Origin: DATFEN01 sp035691285
GTDB taxonomy: Bacteria; Acidobacteriota; Vicinamibacteria; Fen-336
Length of the DNA: 64,000 nt
Assembly: GCA_035691285.1 (NCBI GenBank)
Contig: DASSJI010000246.1
Span: 1-64,000 of the forward strand
Direction: 5' to 3'
Position 1 is the first letter of the stretch; each line of letters begins with the position of its first letter. A program made the position numbers and the translations under genes. Shown here piece after piece: positions 27,798-36,657 of the stretch. The notes beneath the pieces were generated by a model that searched no databases, was not told the origin of the DNA, and saw only the letters and a program-made list of their open reading frames with translations.

Positions 27798-27878
27798 TCT
27801 AATGACTTTGGCAAGCGAGCCTCGCAGATTCGCTGACGACAGCCCACGGCGACTGTGACCGGCGAAAGGAGGGGAGCG

Positions 27879-29126
27879 ATGACGAGGCTTCCACGTCTGG
27901 CTGCTCTTGCGATCGTGTGCGGGTTGAGCTGGCCGAGCACGGCCCAGGCCAACGTCGTCACGTATTGGAACGAGGTCGCCAACCAGGCGGTCGCAGCGGC
28001 CGTGGTGGGGCGCCCCGGCCCGCCCGGCCTGCTGGACCTGGCCCTCGTCCATGCCGCCATGCACGACGCGGTGCAGGCGATCGACGGCCGCTACGAGCCC
28101 TACTTCGCATCCATCCCTGGCGCGGAGGGCTCGACGGAAGCCGCGGCTGCAGCGGCTGCCTATGGCGTGCTGGCGGGCCTCTACCCCTTGCAGCGGCCTG
28201 GCCCGACGGGGCTCGACCAGAAGTACGCAAACTACCTCGCGGCGAACAGCCTCGGCGGGAACCCCGGGTTGGCCGTCGGAGATGAGGCCGCTGCCGCCCT
28301 CCTCACGCAGTACCGCCCGCTGATTCCCCTGCCCGCGTACCTCGGCGGGCCCGAGCCGGGGCAGTGGCGCCCGACGCCGCCGGCGAATGCGTCCGGCGCG
28401 TTCGAGTTCCTGCGCTACACCAAGCCCTTCACGCTGCTCCGCCCTTCACAGTTTCGGCCGGATCCGCCGCCGCCGCTGACGAGCGGCGATTACCTCCGCG
28501 ACTACAACGAGGTCAAGGAGCTCGGCGCCCTGACCGGAAGCACTCGAACGGCCGCGCAGACCGACCAGGCCCACTTCTGGTCCGACAACTTCATCGCCCA
28601 ATGGAACCGGGCGCTGCGGGCCATCGCCGAGGCGCACGTGCCGGACATCGGCGACAGCGCCCGGCTGTTCGCCCTCGCGAGCCTGGCGGCGGCCGACGCC
28701 GCGATCACCGCGTGGGAGAGCAAGTACCACTTCAGCTTCTGGCGGCCCATCACGGCGATCCGCGAAGGCGACGCGGACGGCAACGCCGAGACCGTGGGCG
28801 ACCCCGCGTGGACATCCCTGATCGCCACGCCGCCTTATCCCGACTACACCTCGGGCGCCAACAACCTCACGGGAGCGTTCACCAGGATCCTCGAGCTCTT
28901 CTTCGGGACCGACGAGTTCAGCTTCTCCGTCACCAGCAACGCCCCGCTCGCGGTTCAGAAGACACGCGACTTCGCCCGGTTCTCGCAGGCCGCGCAGGAG
29001 GTCGTCGAGGCCCGCGTCTACCTCGGCATCCACTTCCGCTTCGCGGACACCGCGGCGCGGGCCCAGGGGCGCCGCGTCGCCCACTGGGCCTTCATGCGGT
29101 TCCTGCGGCCCGTGCCGGGCAGCTAG
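27879..29126 (+). CDS. Secreted PAP2/vanadium haloperoxidase-superfamily protein with altered active site
   Basis: A 415-residue protein with a signal peptide (about 1-24, ending STAQA). The C-terminal half has the vanadate/phosphate-binding pattern of haloperoxidases and type 2 phosphatidic acid phosphatases. KX6RP is present (K282, R289-P290 in KYHFSFWRPITAIR), and the third motif is RVYLGIHFRFAD (R379, H385). The central PSGH motif is replaced by TSGA (324-327, PDYTSGANNLTG), so the acid-base histidine is missing. The ATG at 27879 has AAAGGAGGGG upstream, whereas 27855 has none. It may bind phosphate or vanadate, but halide oxidation should not be assumed. Confidence 0.8.
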   Translation: MTRLPRLAALAIVCGLSWPSTAQANVVTYWNEVANQAVAAAVVGRPGPPGLLDLALVHAAMHDAVQAIDGRYEPYFASIPGAEGSTEAAAAAAAYGVLAGLYPLQRPGPTGLDQKYANYLAANSLGGNPGLAVGDEAAAALLTQYRPLIPLPAYLGGPEPGQWRPTPPANASGAFEFLRYTKPFTLLRPSQFRPDPPPPLTSGDYLRDYNEVKELGALTGSTRTAAQTDQAHFWSDNFIAQWNRALRAIAEAHVPDIGDSARLFALASLAAADAAITAWESKYHFSFWRPITAIREGDADGNAETVGDPAWTSLIATPPYPDYTSGANNLTGAFTRILELFFGTDEFSFSVTSNAPLAVQKTRDFARFSQAAQEVVEARVYLGIHFRFADTAARAQGRRVAHWAFMRFLRPVPGS

Positions 29127-29138
29127 AGCGGCGGAAGG

Positions 29139-29171
29139 CCGCGTCGGTCGGCCGGATGCCGGCCGACGCGG
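29139..29171. terminator. Strong hairpin between convergent haloperoxidase-like gene and coxL
   Basis: CCGCGTCGG (29139-29147) pairs perfectly with CCGACGCGG (29163-29171). Inside it, CCGG (29152-29155) pairs with CCGG (29159-29162) around ATG, leaving a four-base bulge. It lies 13 bases after the stop of the plus-strand gene and 80 bases after coxL, so it could end both transcripts. No T-run follows. Confidence 0.5.
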
Positions 29172-29251
29172 TCCGTCTCGCAAGCTCGGCGCGCCGGGCG
29201 AGCCCTGGGCCTCGCACGCCAGCCCGGCAACATCGTCACGCTCTCGTACCG

Positions 29252-31624
29252 CTACTCCGCCACCCCCTTCTCCTTGAGGATGCGCCACACCTTCTCCGGC
29301 GTCATCGGGATGTCGATGTGCGTCACGCCGAGGTGCGAGAGCGCGTCCACGACGGCGTTGACGATGGCCGGCGGCGCGCCGACCGTCGCCGACTCGCCGA
29401 CGCCCTTGGCCCCGAAGGGATGGTGGGGCGACGGCGTGACCGTGTGGGCCGTCTCCCACTTCGGCGTCTCGACCGCGGTCGGCAGCAGGTAGTCCATGAA
29501 GCTGCCGCCCTGCACGTTGCCGTTCTCGTCGTAGCTGATCTCCTCGAGCAGCGCGGGCGCCATCCCCATGGTGAGGCCGCCGTGGACCTGGCCCTGGACG
29601 ATCATCGGGTTGATGATGTTTCCGCAGTCGTCCACGGACACGAAGCGCCGGATCTTCACCTCGCCCGTGCCCCGGTCGAGGTCCACGACGCAGACATAGC
29701 TGCCGAAGGGGAAGGTCAGGTTCGGAGGGTCGTAGTAGTGGGTCGCTTCGAGCCCCGCCTCCATGCCCTGCGGATGGTTGGTGTACGCGGCGAAGGCGAT
29801 CTCCTGGATCGTCTTGCTCTTCTGGGGCGCGCCCTTGACCGAGAACTTCCCGGGCTCCCAGACGAGGTCCTCCTCGCGGACCTCGAGCAGGTGGGCCGCG
29901 ATCTTGCGCGCCTTGTCCCGCACCTTGCGCGCCGCCATGGCGCCCGCCGCGCCCGCGGTGGGCGTCGAGCGGCTGGCGTAGGTGCCGAGGCCGTAGGGCG
30001 CCGTGTCGGTGTCCCCCTCCTCGACCTGGACGTGGGCCGCGGGGATGCCCAGCTCCTCCGCGACGATCTGCGCGTAGGTCGTCTCGTGGCCCTGGCCCTG
30101 TGACTTGGTGCCGAAGCGGGCGATCGCCTTGCCCGTGGGGTGCACGCGCAGCTCGCAGGAGTCGAACATCTTGATGCCCAGGATGTCGAACTGCTTCGAG
30201 GGCCCGGCTCCGACGATCTCGGTGAAGCTCGAGATGCCGATCCCCATCAGCTCGCCGCGCTTGCGCTTCTCCGCCTGCTCCTTGCGCAGCTCGGCGTAGC
30301 CGATGATGTCCATGGCCTTCTTCAAGGCCCCCGCGTAGTTCCCGCTGTCGTACTCCCATCCCAGCGCCGACTTGTAGGGGAACTTCTCGGGAGGAATGAA
30401 GTTCCGGAAGCGGAACTCCGCGGGATCCGTCTTGAGCTTCTGCGCGAGCACGTCGGTCATGCGCTCGATGGCGTGGACCGCTTCCGTGACGCGGAACGAG
30501 CAGCGGTAGGCGATGCCTCCGGGCGGCTTGTTGGTGTAGACGCCGTCCACCTCAGCGAAGGCGTGCTTCAGGTCGTAGGAGCCGGTGCAGATCGAGAACA
30601 GCCCGGCCGGGAACTTGGAGGGGTTGGCCGCTGCGTCGGCGTACCCGTGATCCGCCAGCGTCTTGATCCGCAGGGCCGTGATGCGGCCGTCCTTGTCCGC
30701 CGCCAGTTCCGCGTCGATGTGGTAGTCCCGGGCGAAGGAGTCGGCCTGCAGGTTCTCCATCCGGTCCTCGATCCACTTCACGGGCAGCCCCGTCACGACC
30801 GAGGCCGCCACGGCGATCACGTAACCGGGATAGACCGGGACCTTGCCGCCGAAGCCGCCGCCGATGTCCGGGGAGATGATGCGGATCTTCTCCTCCGAGA
30901 GCCCGACATGGCCCGCGACCAGCGCGAAGACCGTGCGGATCGCGTGGGGCGCCTGCGTGGTCATCCACACGGTCAGCTTGCCCTGGGCCTTGTCGAACGA
31001 CGCGACGCAGCCGCAGGTCTCGATGGAGGCCACGTGGATGCGCGGGATGTAGATGCGCTCCTTCACGACGGCGGCGGCCTCCCGGATCGCCTTGTCCGTC
31101 GCCGCGCGATCCCCCGCCTCCCAATGGAAGATCCGGTTGTCCTTCTTGTCGGGCTTGTCGGTGCGCAGCACCGGCGCGCCCGGCTCGATGGCCTTCCAGG
31201 GATCCACCACGACGGGCAGCGGCTCGTACTCCACCTCGACGGCGGCGACGCCGTCGGCGGCCGCGTAACGGTCGGTGGCGATCACGGCCGCCACCTCCTG
31301 CGCCTGATACATGACCTTCTCGGTGGGCAGGACCATCTGGGTGTCGGACATCAGGGTCGGCATCCAGTGCAGCTTGTACTGCGCCAGCGTCTCGCCGGTG
31401 ATGACCGCGGCCACGCCGGGCACCTTGAGGGCGGCCGCGGTGTCGATCTTCTTGATTCTCGCGTGGGCGTACGGGCTGCGCACGATGTCCATGTGGACCA
31501 TGCCGGGCAGGGAGACGTCGTCCACGTAGTTGCCCTGGCCGCGGATGAAGCGCGGGTCCTCCTTGCGCTTCATGGAGTGGCCCATGCCGCAGACCTCGGG
31601 GCTGGTGCGAGGCGTCGTGCTCAT
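29252..31624 (-). CDS. coxL: Form I carbon monoxide dehydrogenase, large (Mo-Cu) subunit
   Basis: The catalytic subunit of aerobic CO dehydrogenase, which oxidises CO with water to CO2. The protein has 790 residues, close to the family norm. The active-site loop reads AYRCSFR with C375; this form I signature supplies the cysteine that carries copper in the Mo-S-Cu centre, whereas form II enzymes have AYRGAGR. Also present are IGGGFGGKVPVYPGY, the molybdopterin segment and the catalytic glutamate in GAKGVGESATVG near the C terminus. The ATG at 31624 overlaps the coxS stop as ATGA. It is last in the run coxI-D-E-G-M-S-L and should form the LMS heterotrimer with the next two genes. Confidence 0.95.
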   Translation of the reverse strand: MSTTPRTSPEVCGMGHSMKRKEDPRFIRGQGNYVDDVSLPGMVHMDIVRSPYAHARIKKIDTAAALKVPGVAAVITGETLAQYKLHWMPTLMSDTQMVLPTEKVMYQAQEVAAVIATDRYAAADGVAAVEVEYEPLPVVVDPWKAIEPGAPVLRTDKPDKKDNRIFHWEAGDRAATDKAIREAAAVVKERIYIPRIHVASIETCGCVASFDKAQGKLTVWMTTQAPHAIRTVFALVAGHVGLSEEKIRIISPDIGGGFGGKVPVYPGYVIAVAASVVTGLPVKWIEDRMENLQADSFARDYHIDAELAADKDGRITALRIKTLADHGYADAAANPSKFPAGLFSICTGSYDLKHAFAEVDGVYTNKPPGGIAYRCSFRVTEAVHAIERMTDVLAQKLKTDPAEFRFRNFIPPEKFPYKSALGWEYDSGNYAGALKKAMDIIGYAELRKEQAEKRKRGELMGIGISSFTEIVGAGPSKQFDILGIKMFDSCELRVHPTGKAIARFGTKSQGQGHETTYAQIVAEELGIPAAHVQVEEGDTDTAPYGLGTYASRSTPTAGAAGAMAARKVRDKARKIAAHLLEVREEDLVWEPGKFSVKGAPQKSKTIQEIAFAAYTNHPQGMEAGLEATHYYDPPNLTFPFGSYVCVVDLDRGTGEVKIRRFVSVDDCGNIINPMIVQGQVHGGLTMGMAPALLEEISYDENGNVQGGSFMDYLLPTAVETPKWETAHTVTPSPHHPFGAKGVGESATVGAPPAIVNAVVDALSHLGVTHIDIPMTPEKVWRILKEKGVAE

Positions 31625-32097
31625 GCTCCCTCCCGCTTTCCGGCCGCGTGCTGCACGGCCTTGACGATGTTGACGTAGCCCGTGCACCGGCACAGGTTCC
31701 CGGAGATCGCGTGTCGGATCTCGTCCTCGCTCGGCGCCGGGCTGCGGTCCAGCAGGGCGCGCCCGGTCATCATCATGCCGGGCGTGCAGTAGCCGCACTG
31801 CAGGCCGTGCTCCTGCATGAAGCCCTCCTGGATCGGGTCGAGCTTGCCGTCCTTCTCCAGCCCCTCGACCGTGCGGACCTCGCGCCCGTCGGCCTGCACC
31901 GCCAGCACCGTGCAGGACTTCACCGGCACGCCGTCGAGGAGCACCGTGCACGCCCCGCAGTGGGTGGTGTCGCAGCCGATGTGGGTGCCGGTGAGGCGGA
32001 AGCCCTCACGCAGCAGGTGGACGAGCAGCAGGCGGGACTCCACGCTGGCCTCCCGCGGGGCGCCGTTGACCGTGAGCTTGATCGCGTGCTTCGCCAT
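31621..32097 (-). CDS. coxS: CO dehydrogenase small (iron-sulfur) subunit
   Basis: A 158-residue protein with two [2Fe-2S] clusters that carries electrons from the molybdenum site to FAD. The ferredoxin cluster is bound by CDTTHCGAC and the C of VKSC (about residues 43-63). The second is bound by QCGYCTPG (about 101) and NLCRCTGY (about 135). It overlaps coxL by four bases and begins two bases after the coxM stop, so the three structural genes are tightly coupled. Length and motifs match the family. Confidence 0.95.
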   Translation of the reverse strand: MAKHAIKLTVNGAPREASVESRLLLVHLLREGFRLTGTHIGCDTTHCGACTVLLDGVPVKSCTVLAVQADGREVRTVEGLEKDGKLDPIQEGFMQEHGLQCGYCTPGMMMTGRALLDRSPAPSEDEIRHAISGNLCRCTGYVNIVKAVQHAAGKREGA

Positions 32098-32099
32098 GG

Positions 32100-32969
32100 C
32101 TACCTTCCCTCCGCGCGCCGGGCCGCGAGGCGGAGCGCCCGGACCGTCAGGACGCGGGCCATCTCCCGCTTGTACTCCACCGATCCGCGCCGATCGGCGC
32201 TGGGGCTCGCCGCCGCCGCCGCCAGGCGTCCGGCCTCGGCGAACGCATCCTCCGTGGCTCTCTTGCCGGCCAGGGCCTTCTCCGCGTCGCGGGCCTTGAC
32301 CGGCGTCGGGCCGAGGTTCGTGAGGCCGATGCCGGCCCGCTCGATCGTCCCGCCCTTCGAGACGAGGAAGGCCGCGGCCCCGGCGGTCGCGAAGTCCCCC
32401 ACCTTGCGCTCCAGCTTCACGTACGCGCCGCCGCTGCCGGCGGGCGGGACCGGGATGCGGATCTCGCTCAGCACCTCCGTGGGCCGGAGGGCGGTCGCGA
32501 ACAGGCCCGTGAAGAACTCCGCCACGGGCACCGTGCGCGACCCCTTCGCACCGGTCAGGACCACCTCGGCGCCGAGGGCCAGCATCGTGGCGGGGTGGTC
32601 GTTGGCGGGATCGCCGTGGGCCAGGTTGCCGCAGACCGTCGCCAGGTTCCGGACCAGCGGGTCCGCCACGACGGATGCGGTGTCCACGAGGATCGGGTAC
32701 TTCGAGCGCACGAGCGCAGAGCTCTCCAGGGCGGACTCGCGCACGAGCGCCCCGATCCGCAGGAACCCGCCCTCTTCATTGATGTAGTCGAGCCCGGGAA
32801 TGCGCCCGATGTCGACGAGGTGCGCGGGCTGCGCCAGCCGCAGCTTCAGCAGGGGCAGCAGGCTCTGCCCCCCCGAGAGGATCTTGGCGTCCTCGCCCAG
32901 GCGGCCCAGAAGCTCGAGGGCTTCGGGCAGCGTCTTCGGCGAGTGATAGTCGAAGGGCGGAGGAATCAT
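32100..32969 (-). CDS. coxM: CO dehydrogenase medium (FAD) subunit
   Basis: A 289-residue flavoprotein subunit that passes electrons from CoxS to the respiratory chain. The FAD motifs are SGGQSLLPLLKLRL (about residue 32, the AGGxS motif) and TVCGNLAHGDPAND (about 110), in which the usual TIGG reads TVCG. The C-terminal CO_deh_flav_C region is present (FATAGAAAFLV, AGIGLTNLGPTP). The ATG at 32969 follows GAAAGGAGCC. The gene order M-S-L is canonical. Confidence 0.94.
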   Translation of the reverse strand: MIPPPFDYHSPKTLPEALELLGRLGEDAKILSGGQSLLPLLKLRLAQPAHLVDIGRIPGLDYINEEGGFLRIGALVRESALESSALVRSKYPILVDTASVVADPLVRNLATVCGNLAHGDPANDHPATMLALGAEVVLTGAKGSRTVPVAEFFTGLFATALRPTEVLSEIRIPVPPAGSGGAYVKLERKVGDFATAGAAAFLVSKGGTIERAGIGLTNLGPTPVKARDAEKALAGKRATEDAFAEAGRLAAAAASPSADRRGSVEYKREMARVLTVRALRLAARRAEGR

Positions 32970-32997
32970 CGCTCTGGCTCCTTTCGCTCGGACACGC

Positions 32998-33642
32998 TCA
33001 TCGGGACCACAACCACCAGACGAGGAGCAGCACGGCTGCGAAGGCCGCCCAAACGCCGGGCCGGCCGAGCGCGCGCCCGGCCGCGCGGCCGAGGACCCGC
33101 GTGCCGAACGAGACGACCTCGATCGGCGGCGCTGCAGCCGGTTCCGGGGCCGACGCCGACGCCCGGGCGCTCGCCTCGGGCGCGGCCTCCTGCTCCAGCT
33201 CGGCGCGCACGGCCTCGGTGAAGCGCTGGAACATCTGGTTCGACACGTCCTGGATCATTCCGCGTCCGAACTGCGCCAGGATCCCGGTGACGCTCGTCTC
33301 GGACACGATGCTGACCTCGGTCTGTCCCGGCGCCGTCTCCACCAGGCGGCTGCTCATCCTCAGCTCGGCGCCTCCGCGGCCGGTCACGTCCTGCGCCGAG
33401 CCGGTCATCTCCATGGTGCGTGCGACCGCATCGAGGGAGTCGAACCGCGCGGTGCCCTTGTAGCGCGCCGCCACCGGGCCCACCTTGACGGTGATCGTGC
33501 CCTTGAAGGTCCGCTCGTCCACCTTCTCGGTCACCGCCGCGCCCGGCAGTGCAGGCGCCACGCGGAATGGATCGCTCAGGTACGCCCAGACGCGCTCGGC
33601 GGGCGCCTTGACCGTGAACACGTGCTCGAAGCGCAGGCCCAT
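32998..33642 (-). CDS. coxG: CoxG-type SRPBCC membrane-anchor protein
   Basis: A 214-residue protein. The CoxG/SRPBCC domain (about 1-150) starts MGLRFEHVFTVKAPAERVWAYL and includes FKGTITVKVGPVAARYKGTA. An acidic-alanine linker follows (about 155-180), then one C-terminal membrane helix (about 195-211, VWAAFAAVLLLVWWLW). In Oligotropha, CoxG anchors CO dehydrogenase to the membrane and helps deliver electrons to quinone, and the tail here fits that. It directly adjoins coxE (no spacer) and lies 28 bases before coxM. Confidence 0.88.
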   Translation of the reverse strand: MGLRFEHVFTVKAPAERVWAYLSDPFRVAPALPGAAVTEKVDERTFKGTITVKVGPVAARYKGTARFDSLDAVARTMEMTGSAQDVTGRGGAELRMSSRLVETAPGQTEVSIVSETSVTGILAQFGRGMIQDVSNQMFQRFTEAVRAELEQEAAPEASARASASAPEPAAAPPIEVVSFGTRVLGRAAGRALGRPGVWAAFAAVLLLVWWLWSR

Positions 33643-34761
33643 TCAGCAGCCCAGACCGGCCACGACCCGCTCGAGCGAGGCCAGGTCGTGGGCCGAGGCG
33701 AAGTCATCGACGAAGGGCAGCGCCGCCTGCATGCCTGCGGCCGTGGGCTCGTAGCGCGCGTCGCCCAGCAGCGGGTTCAGCCAGATCAGCCGGTGCGCCC
33801 GGCGCGCGATGACCTGCACCGAGTCGGTGAGCAGGCGCACGTCTCCCTGGTCCAGCCCGTCGCTCAGGATGACCACGACGGTCCGGGGGTCGACGCGGGC
33901 GAGGTGGCGGCGCACGAAGCCGTCCAGGCAAGCGCCGATGCGCGTCCCGCCCGACCAGTCGGGCACGTCCTCCAGGAGCCTCGCGATGTCGAGGCGCCGC
34001 CCTCCCGTGGCGAGCGAAGGCGTGAGGCGCACCAGCTCGGTGTTGAACGCGAAGACCTCGGCGCCCGGCACCGCACGCCGCACGCACGCGAGGAAGGCGA
34101 GCAGGAACCGGCTGCAGGCCTCCATCGAGCCGCTCGTGTCCACGAGGAACACGAGCCGGGGCCGCTCCCTGGCCGGCGCGCGCCGCGCCAGGGACAGGAG
34201 CTCGCCGGCCGTGCGCAGCGACCGCCGATAGCTCGCGCGCAGGTCGGCGCGGCCGCGGCCGCGGGTCGGCACGAGTCGGCGGCTCCGCCGCCTGGCGAGC
34301 CGGCGGGCGAGCCGCGCGAGCAGGCGCTCCAGCGCGACCAGCTCTCGCGCCGACCACGGGCTCTCGAACGGCTTGCGCCGCAGCGCGGCGTCCGGGCTGT
34401 AGCCGGGCTGCTCGCCGGCGGCCTGAGCGGCGGGCGGCTCCCCGAGCCGCCGCGTGTCGGGGTCCCAGCGCAGCGCACCCGGTGGGGGTGAGGCCGCTCC
34501 GCGCGGAGGATGCCGCGGCGCCGCGACTTCGGGAGGAGGCGCCTCATCCCAGAACACACCGAAGAGCCTCTCGAAGAGGGCGAAGGCCTCCGGAGGGATC
34601 CGCAGGGCGATGCGCAGGGCCAGTTTCACCTCGCCGCGATCCTCGCCGTCGACGAGGCCCAAAGCCTCGGCGGCATCCAGCTCGTCGCGCAGGCTGGTTC
34701 CCGCTCCCTGTGCTCGCAGGGCGCGCCCCAGGCGAGCCAGGCGCTCCGCGGCATCCCTCAC
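33643..34761 (-). CDS. coxE: CoxE, von Willebrand A-domain maturation protein
   Basis: A 372-residue protein with a C-terminal VWA domain (about 180-360). The metal-ion-dependent adhesion site is visible as FLVDTSGSME, with TRIGACL and ILSDGLDQGD. CoxE works with the AAA+ protein CoxD to insert sulfur and copper into the CO dehydrogenase active site. I chose GTG 34761, which overlaps the coxD stop as GTGA and has GGAGGA upstream. The frame remains open far beyond it, in the antisense of coxD, without coding character. The N-terminal half is helical and arginine-rich. Confidence 0.92.
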   Translation of the reverse strand: MRDAAERLARLGRALRAQGAGTSLRDELDAAEALGLVDGEDRGEVKLALRIALRIPPEAFALFERLFGVFWDEAPPPEVAAPRHPPRGAASPPPGALRWDPDTRRLGEPPAAQAAGEQPGYSPDAALRRKPFESPWSARELVALERLLARLARRLARRRSRRLVPTRGRGRADLRASYRRSLRTAGELLSLARRAPARERPRLVFLVDTSGSMEACSRFLLAFLACVRRAVPGAEVFAFNTELVRLTPSLATGGRRLDIARLLEDVPDWSGGTRIGACLDGFVRRHLARVDPRTVVVILSDGLDQGDVRLLTDSVQVIARRAHRLIWLNPLLGDARYEPTAAGMQAALPFVDDFASAHDLASLERVVAGLGC

Positions 34762-35651
34762 GGCTGCGCTTCCTCCTGGGCCCGCGACAGCAGCGACGCG
34801 AGCTCCGAGGGCGTGACCGCCGCCAGATCCTGACGGTCCTTCAGCAGGCATCCCAGCGTCTGGCTGACCAGCTCGGCCTCCAGGGCGCCGCTCCGCAGCT
34901 TCACGAGGGCCCGCGTCCAGTCGAGGGTCTCGGCAACGCCGGGCGGCTTCACGAGCGGCCGCTCGCGCAGCGCCTGGAGGAAGCGGCCGACCTCGCGCGA
35001 GAGCCGCTCTCCCGCTTCGGGGCAGCGCGTGCGGATGATGCGCACCTCCTTCTCCAGGCTGGGGTGCTCGATGTAGAGGTACAGGCACCGCCGACGCAGC
35101 GCGTCCCCCAGCTCGCGCGTGCGGTTCGACGTCAGCACGACCTGGGGCGGCTCCTCGGCCCGGATCGTCCCGATCTCCGGGATCGTGACCTGGAAGTCGG
35201 ACAGGAGCTCCAGCAGGAAGGCCTCGAAGCCGTCGTCCGCCCGGTCGATCTCGTCGATGAGCAGGACCGGCGCCTTGCCCGTGTGGGCGATGGCCTTGAG
35301 CAGCGGTCGCTCGAGCAGGTATTCCCGGCTGAAGATGCGGTGCTCCAGGTCCGCGGGCGCCTCGCCGCGCAGGTCGGCGATCCGGAGGCGCAGGATCTGG
35401 CGCGAGTAGTCCCACTCGTAGAGGGCGGTCTGGACGTCGAGCCCTTCGTAGCACTGGAGCCGGATCAGCTCGGTCGACAGGAGCCGCGAGAGGACCTTCG
35501 CCAGCTCCGTCTTCCCCACGCCGGCGTCGCCTTCGATCAGCAGGGGCTTGCCGAGCCCCCGTGCGAGGAACACGGCCGTGGCGATCGGAGCGTCGGCGAT
35601 GTAGCCCTCCGCCTCGAGGCCGGCGAGCACGTCCCGGATCTCGGCGTTCAC
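34758..35651 (-). CDS. coxD: CoxD, MoxR-type AAA+ ATPase
   Basis: A 297-residue AAA+ ATPase of the MoxR group. The Walker A motif is GDAGVGKTE (about 41-48), Walker B is LLIDEIDRAD (about 112) and sensor 1 is VLTSNRTREL. In CO oxidisers CoxD is needed to convert the immature molybdenum site to the Mo-S-Cu form. The start is GTG 35651 (MNAEIRDVL), overlapping the stop of the XdhC-like gene by four bases; coxE follows with the same GTGA overlap. The chain of overlaps supports one maturation operon. Confidence 0.93.
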   Translation of the reverse strand: MNAEIRDVLAGLEAEGYIADAPIATAVFLARGLGKPLLIEGDAGVGKTELAKVLSRLLSTELIRLQCYEGLDVQTALYEWDYSRQILRLRIADLRGEAPADLEHRIFSREYLLERPLLKAIAHTGKAPVLLIDEIDRADDGFEAFLLELLSDFQVTIPEIGTIRAEEPPQVVLTSNRTRELGDALRRRCLYLYIEHPSLEKEVRIIRTRCPEAGERLSREVGRFLQALRERPLVKPPGVAETLDWTRALVKLRSGALEAELVSQTLGCLLKDRQDLAAVTPSELASLLSRAQEEAQP

Positions 35652-36622
35652 GGGCGCGCCGGCGCCTCCAGGTAGCGAACGGGATCGGCGACGAAGCGCT
35701 CCCTGCAGCCGGCGCAGCAGAAGTAGAAGTCGCGTCCTTCGTGCCGGGCCTGGTGGCGTGCGCCGTCCACGCGCACGGTCATGCCGCACACGGGGTCGCG
35801 GGCCTCGGCGGCCGCCGGCGCGGCTTCGCCCCGCGCCGGCCGGGCTGCCTGGCGCCGCAGCGTGACGACCTCGGCGAGGATGCTGAGCGCGATCTCCTCG
35901 GGCAGGCGCGCGCCGAGGTCGAGCCCGGCCGGGTTCCGGACCTGCGCGAGCTCCGCCTCGGGCGCCTTCGTGGCCAGGGCCGCCCGCATCTGCGCGAAGC
36001 GCGTCGGGCTCGCCACCACGCCGAGGTAGTCGGGCTTCTGGGTCAGGGCGGCCAGCACCGCATCTTCGTCCCACTGTCCCTGGGTCGCCACGACGGCGAC
36101 CACCGGCGCGGACGTCCTGGCCAGACGGAGGTCCTCGGGCCGCCCGGCGAGCGACGCAGCGCCTGGAAAGGCTTCGGCGTCCGCCATGGGATCGACGGCG
36201 TGGACCGCGTAGCCCATCGCGTGGGCGAGCCGGGCCAGGGCGCGAGCCGTCGGCGACACGCCGAACACGAGCACGACCGGCGGCGGCAGCACGGGCTGGA
36301 CGTGGATCTCCACCTTTCCTCCGCTGTGACAGGTCATCAGGTAGACCGAGACGCCCGGCCGCTCCTTCGAGGCGGGGTCGGGGTCCAGCGCCACGAACCG
36401 CGGCCGGCCGTCCTCGATCGCGTTGCGCGCCTCGGCCAGCACGGTGTCCCGGGTGCAGCTCCCGCCCACCCATCCGTGCAGCTGGCCTGACCGCGTCACG
36501 AGGGCCATGTCGCCGACCTGCGCCGAGATCGGAGCCCGGCGTCCGACGACCGTCGCCAGCGCGAACGGCTCGCCGCGCCGAGCGAGCTCGGCGGCCAAGT
36601 CGAGGATCTGGCGGTGCGTCAC
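35648..36622 (-). CDS. coxI: XdhC/CoxI-family molybdenum-cofactor maturation protein with C-terminal YHS domain
   Basis: A 324-residue protein. Residues 1-260 match XdhC/CoxI (CoxF-like): TVVGRRAPISAQVGDMALV, HGWVGGSCTRD with the conserved cysteine, then a Rossmann half (VLVFGVSPTARALARLAHA, VVAVVATQGQWDEDAVLAAL). Such proteins bind molybdenum cofactor and promote its sulfuration. From about residue 273 a YHS metal-binding domain is attached: DPVCGM (C279) and FCCAGC (C302, C303, C306), as in copper- and heavy-metal-handling proteins. The fusion is unusual and may bear on copper insertion. It is the first gene of the cox set, 35 bases after the histidine kinase. Confidence 0.88.
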   Translation of the reverse strand: MTHRQILDLAAELARRGEPFALATVVGRRAPISAQVGDMALVTRSGQLHGWVGGSCTRDTVLAEARNAIEDGRPRFVALDPDPASKERPGVSVYLMTCHSGGKVEIHVQPVLPPPVVLVFGVSPTARALARLAHAMGYAVHAVDPMADAEAFPGAASLAGRPEDLRLARTSAPVVAVVATQGQWDEDAVLAALTQKPDYLGVVASPTRFAQMRAALATKAPEAELAQVRNPAGLDLGARLPEEIALSILAEVVTLRRQAARPARGEAAPAAAEARDPVCGMTVRVDGARHQARHEGRDFYFCCAGCRERFVADPVRYLEAPARP

Positions 36623-36657
36623 CTTCGGAGGAGTCTAGCGACAAGGGCGAGCCGCGA

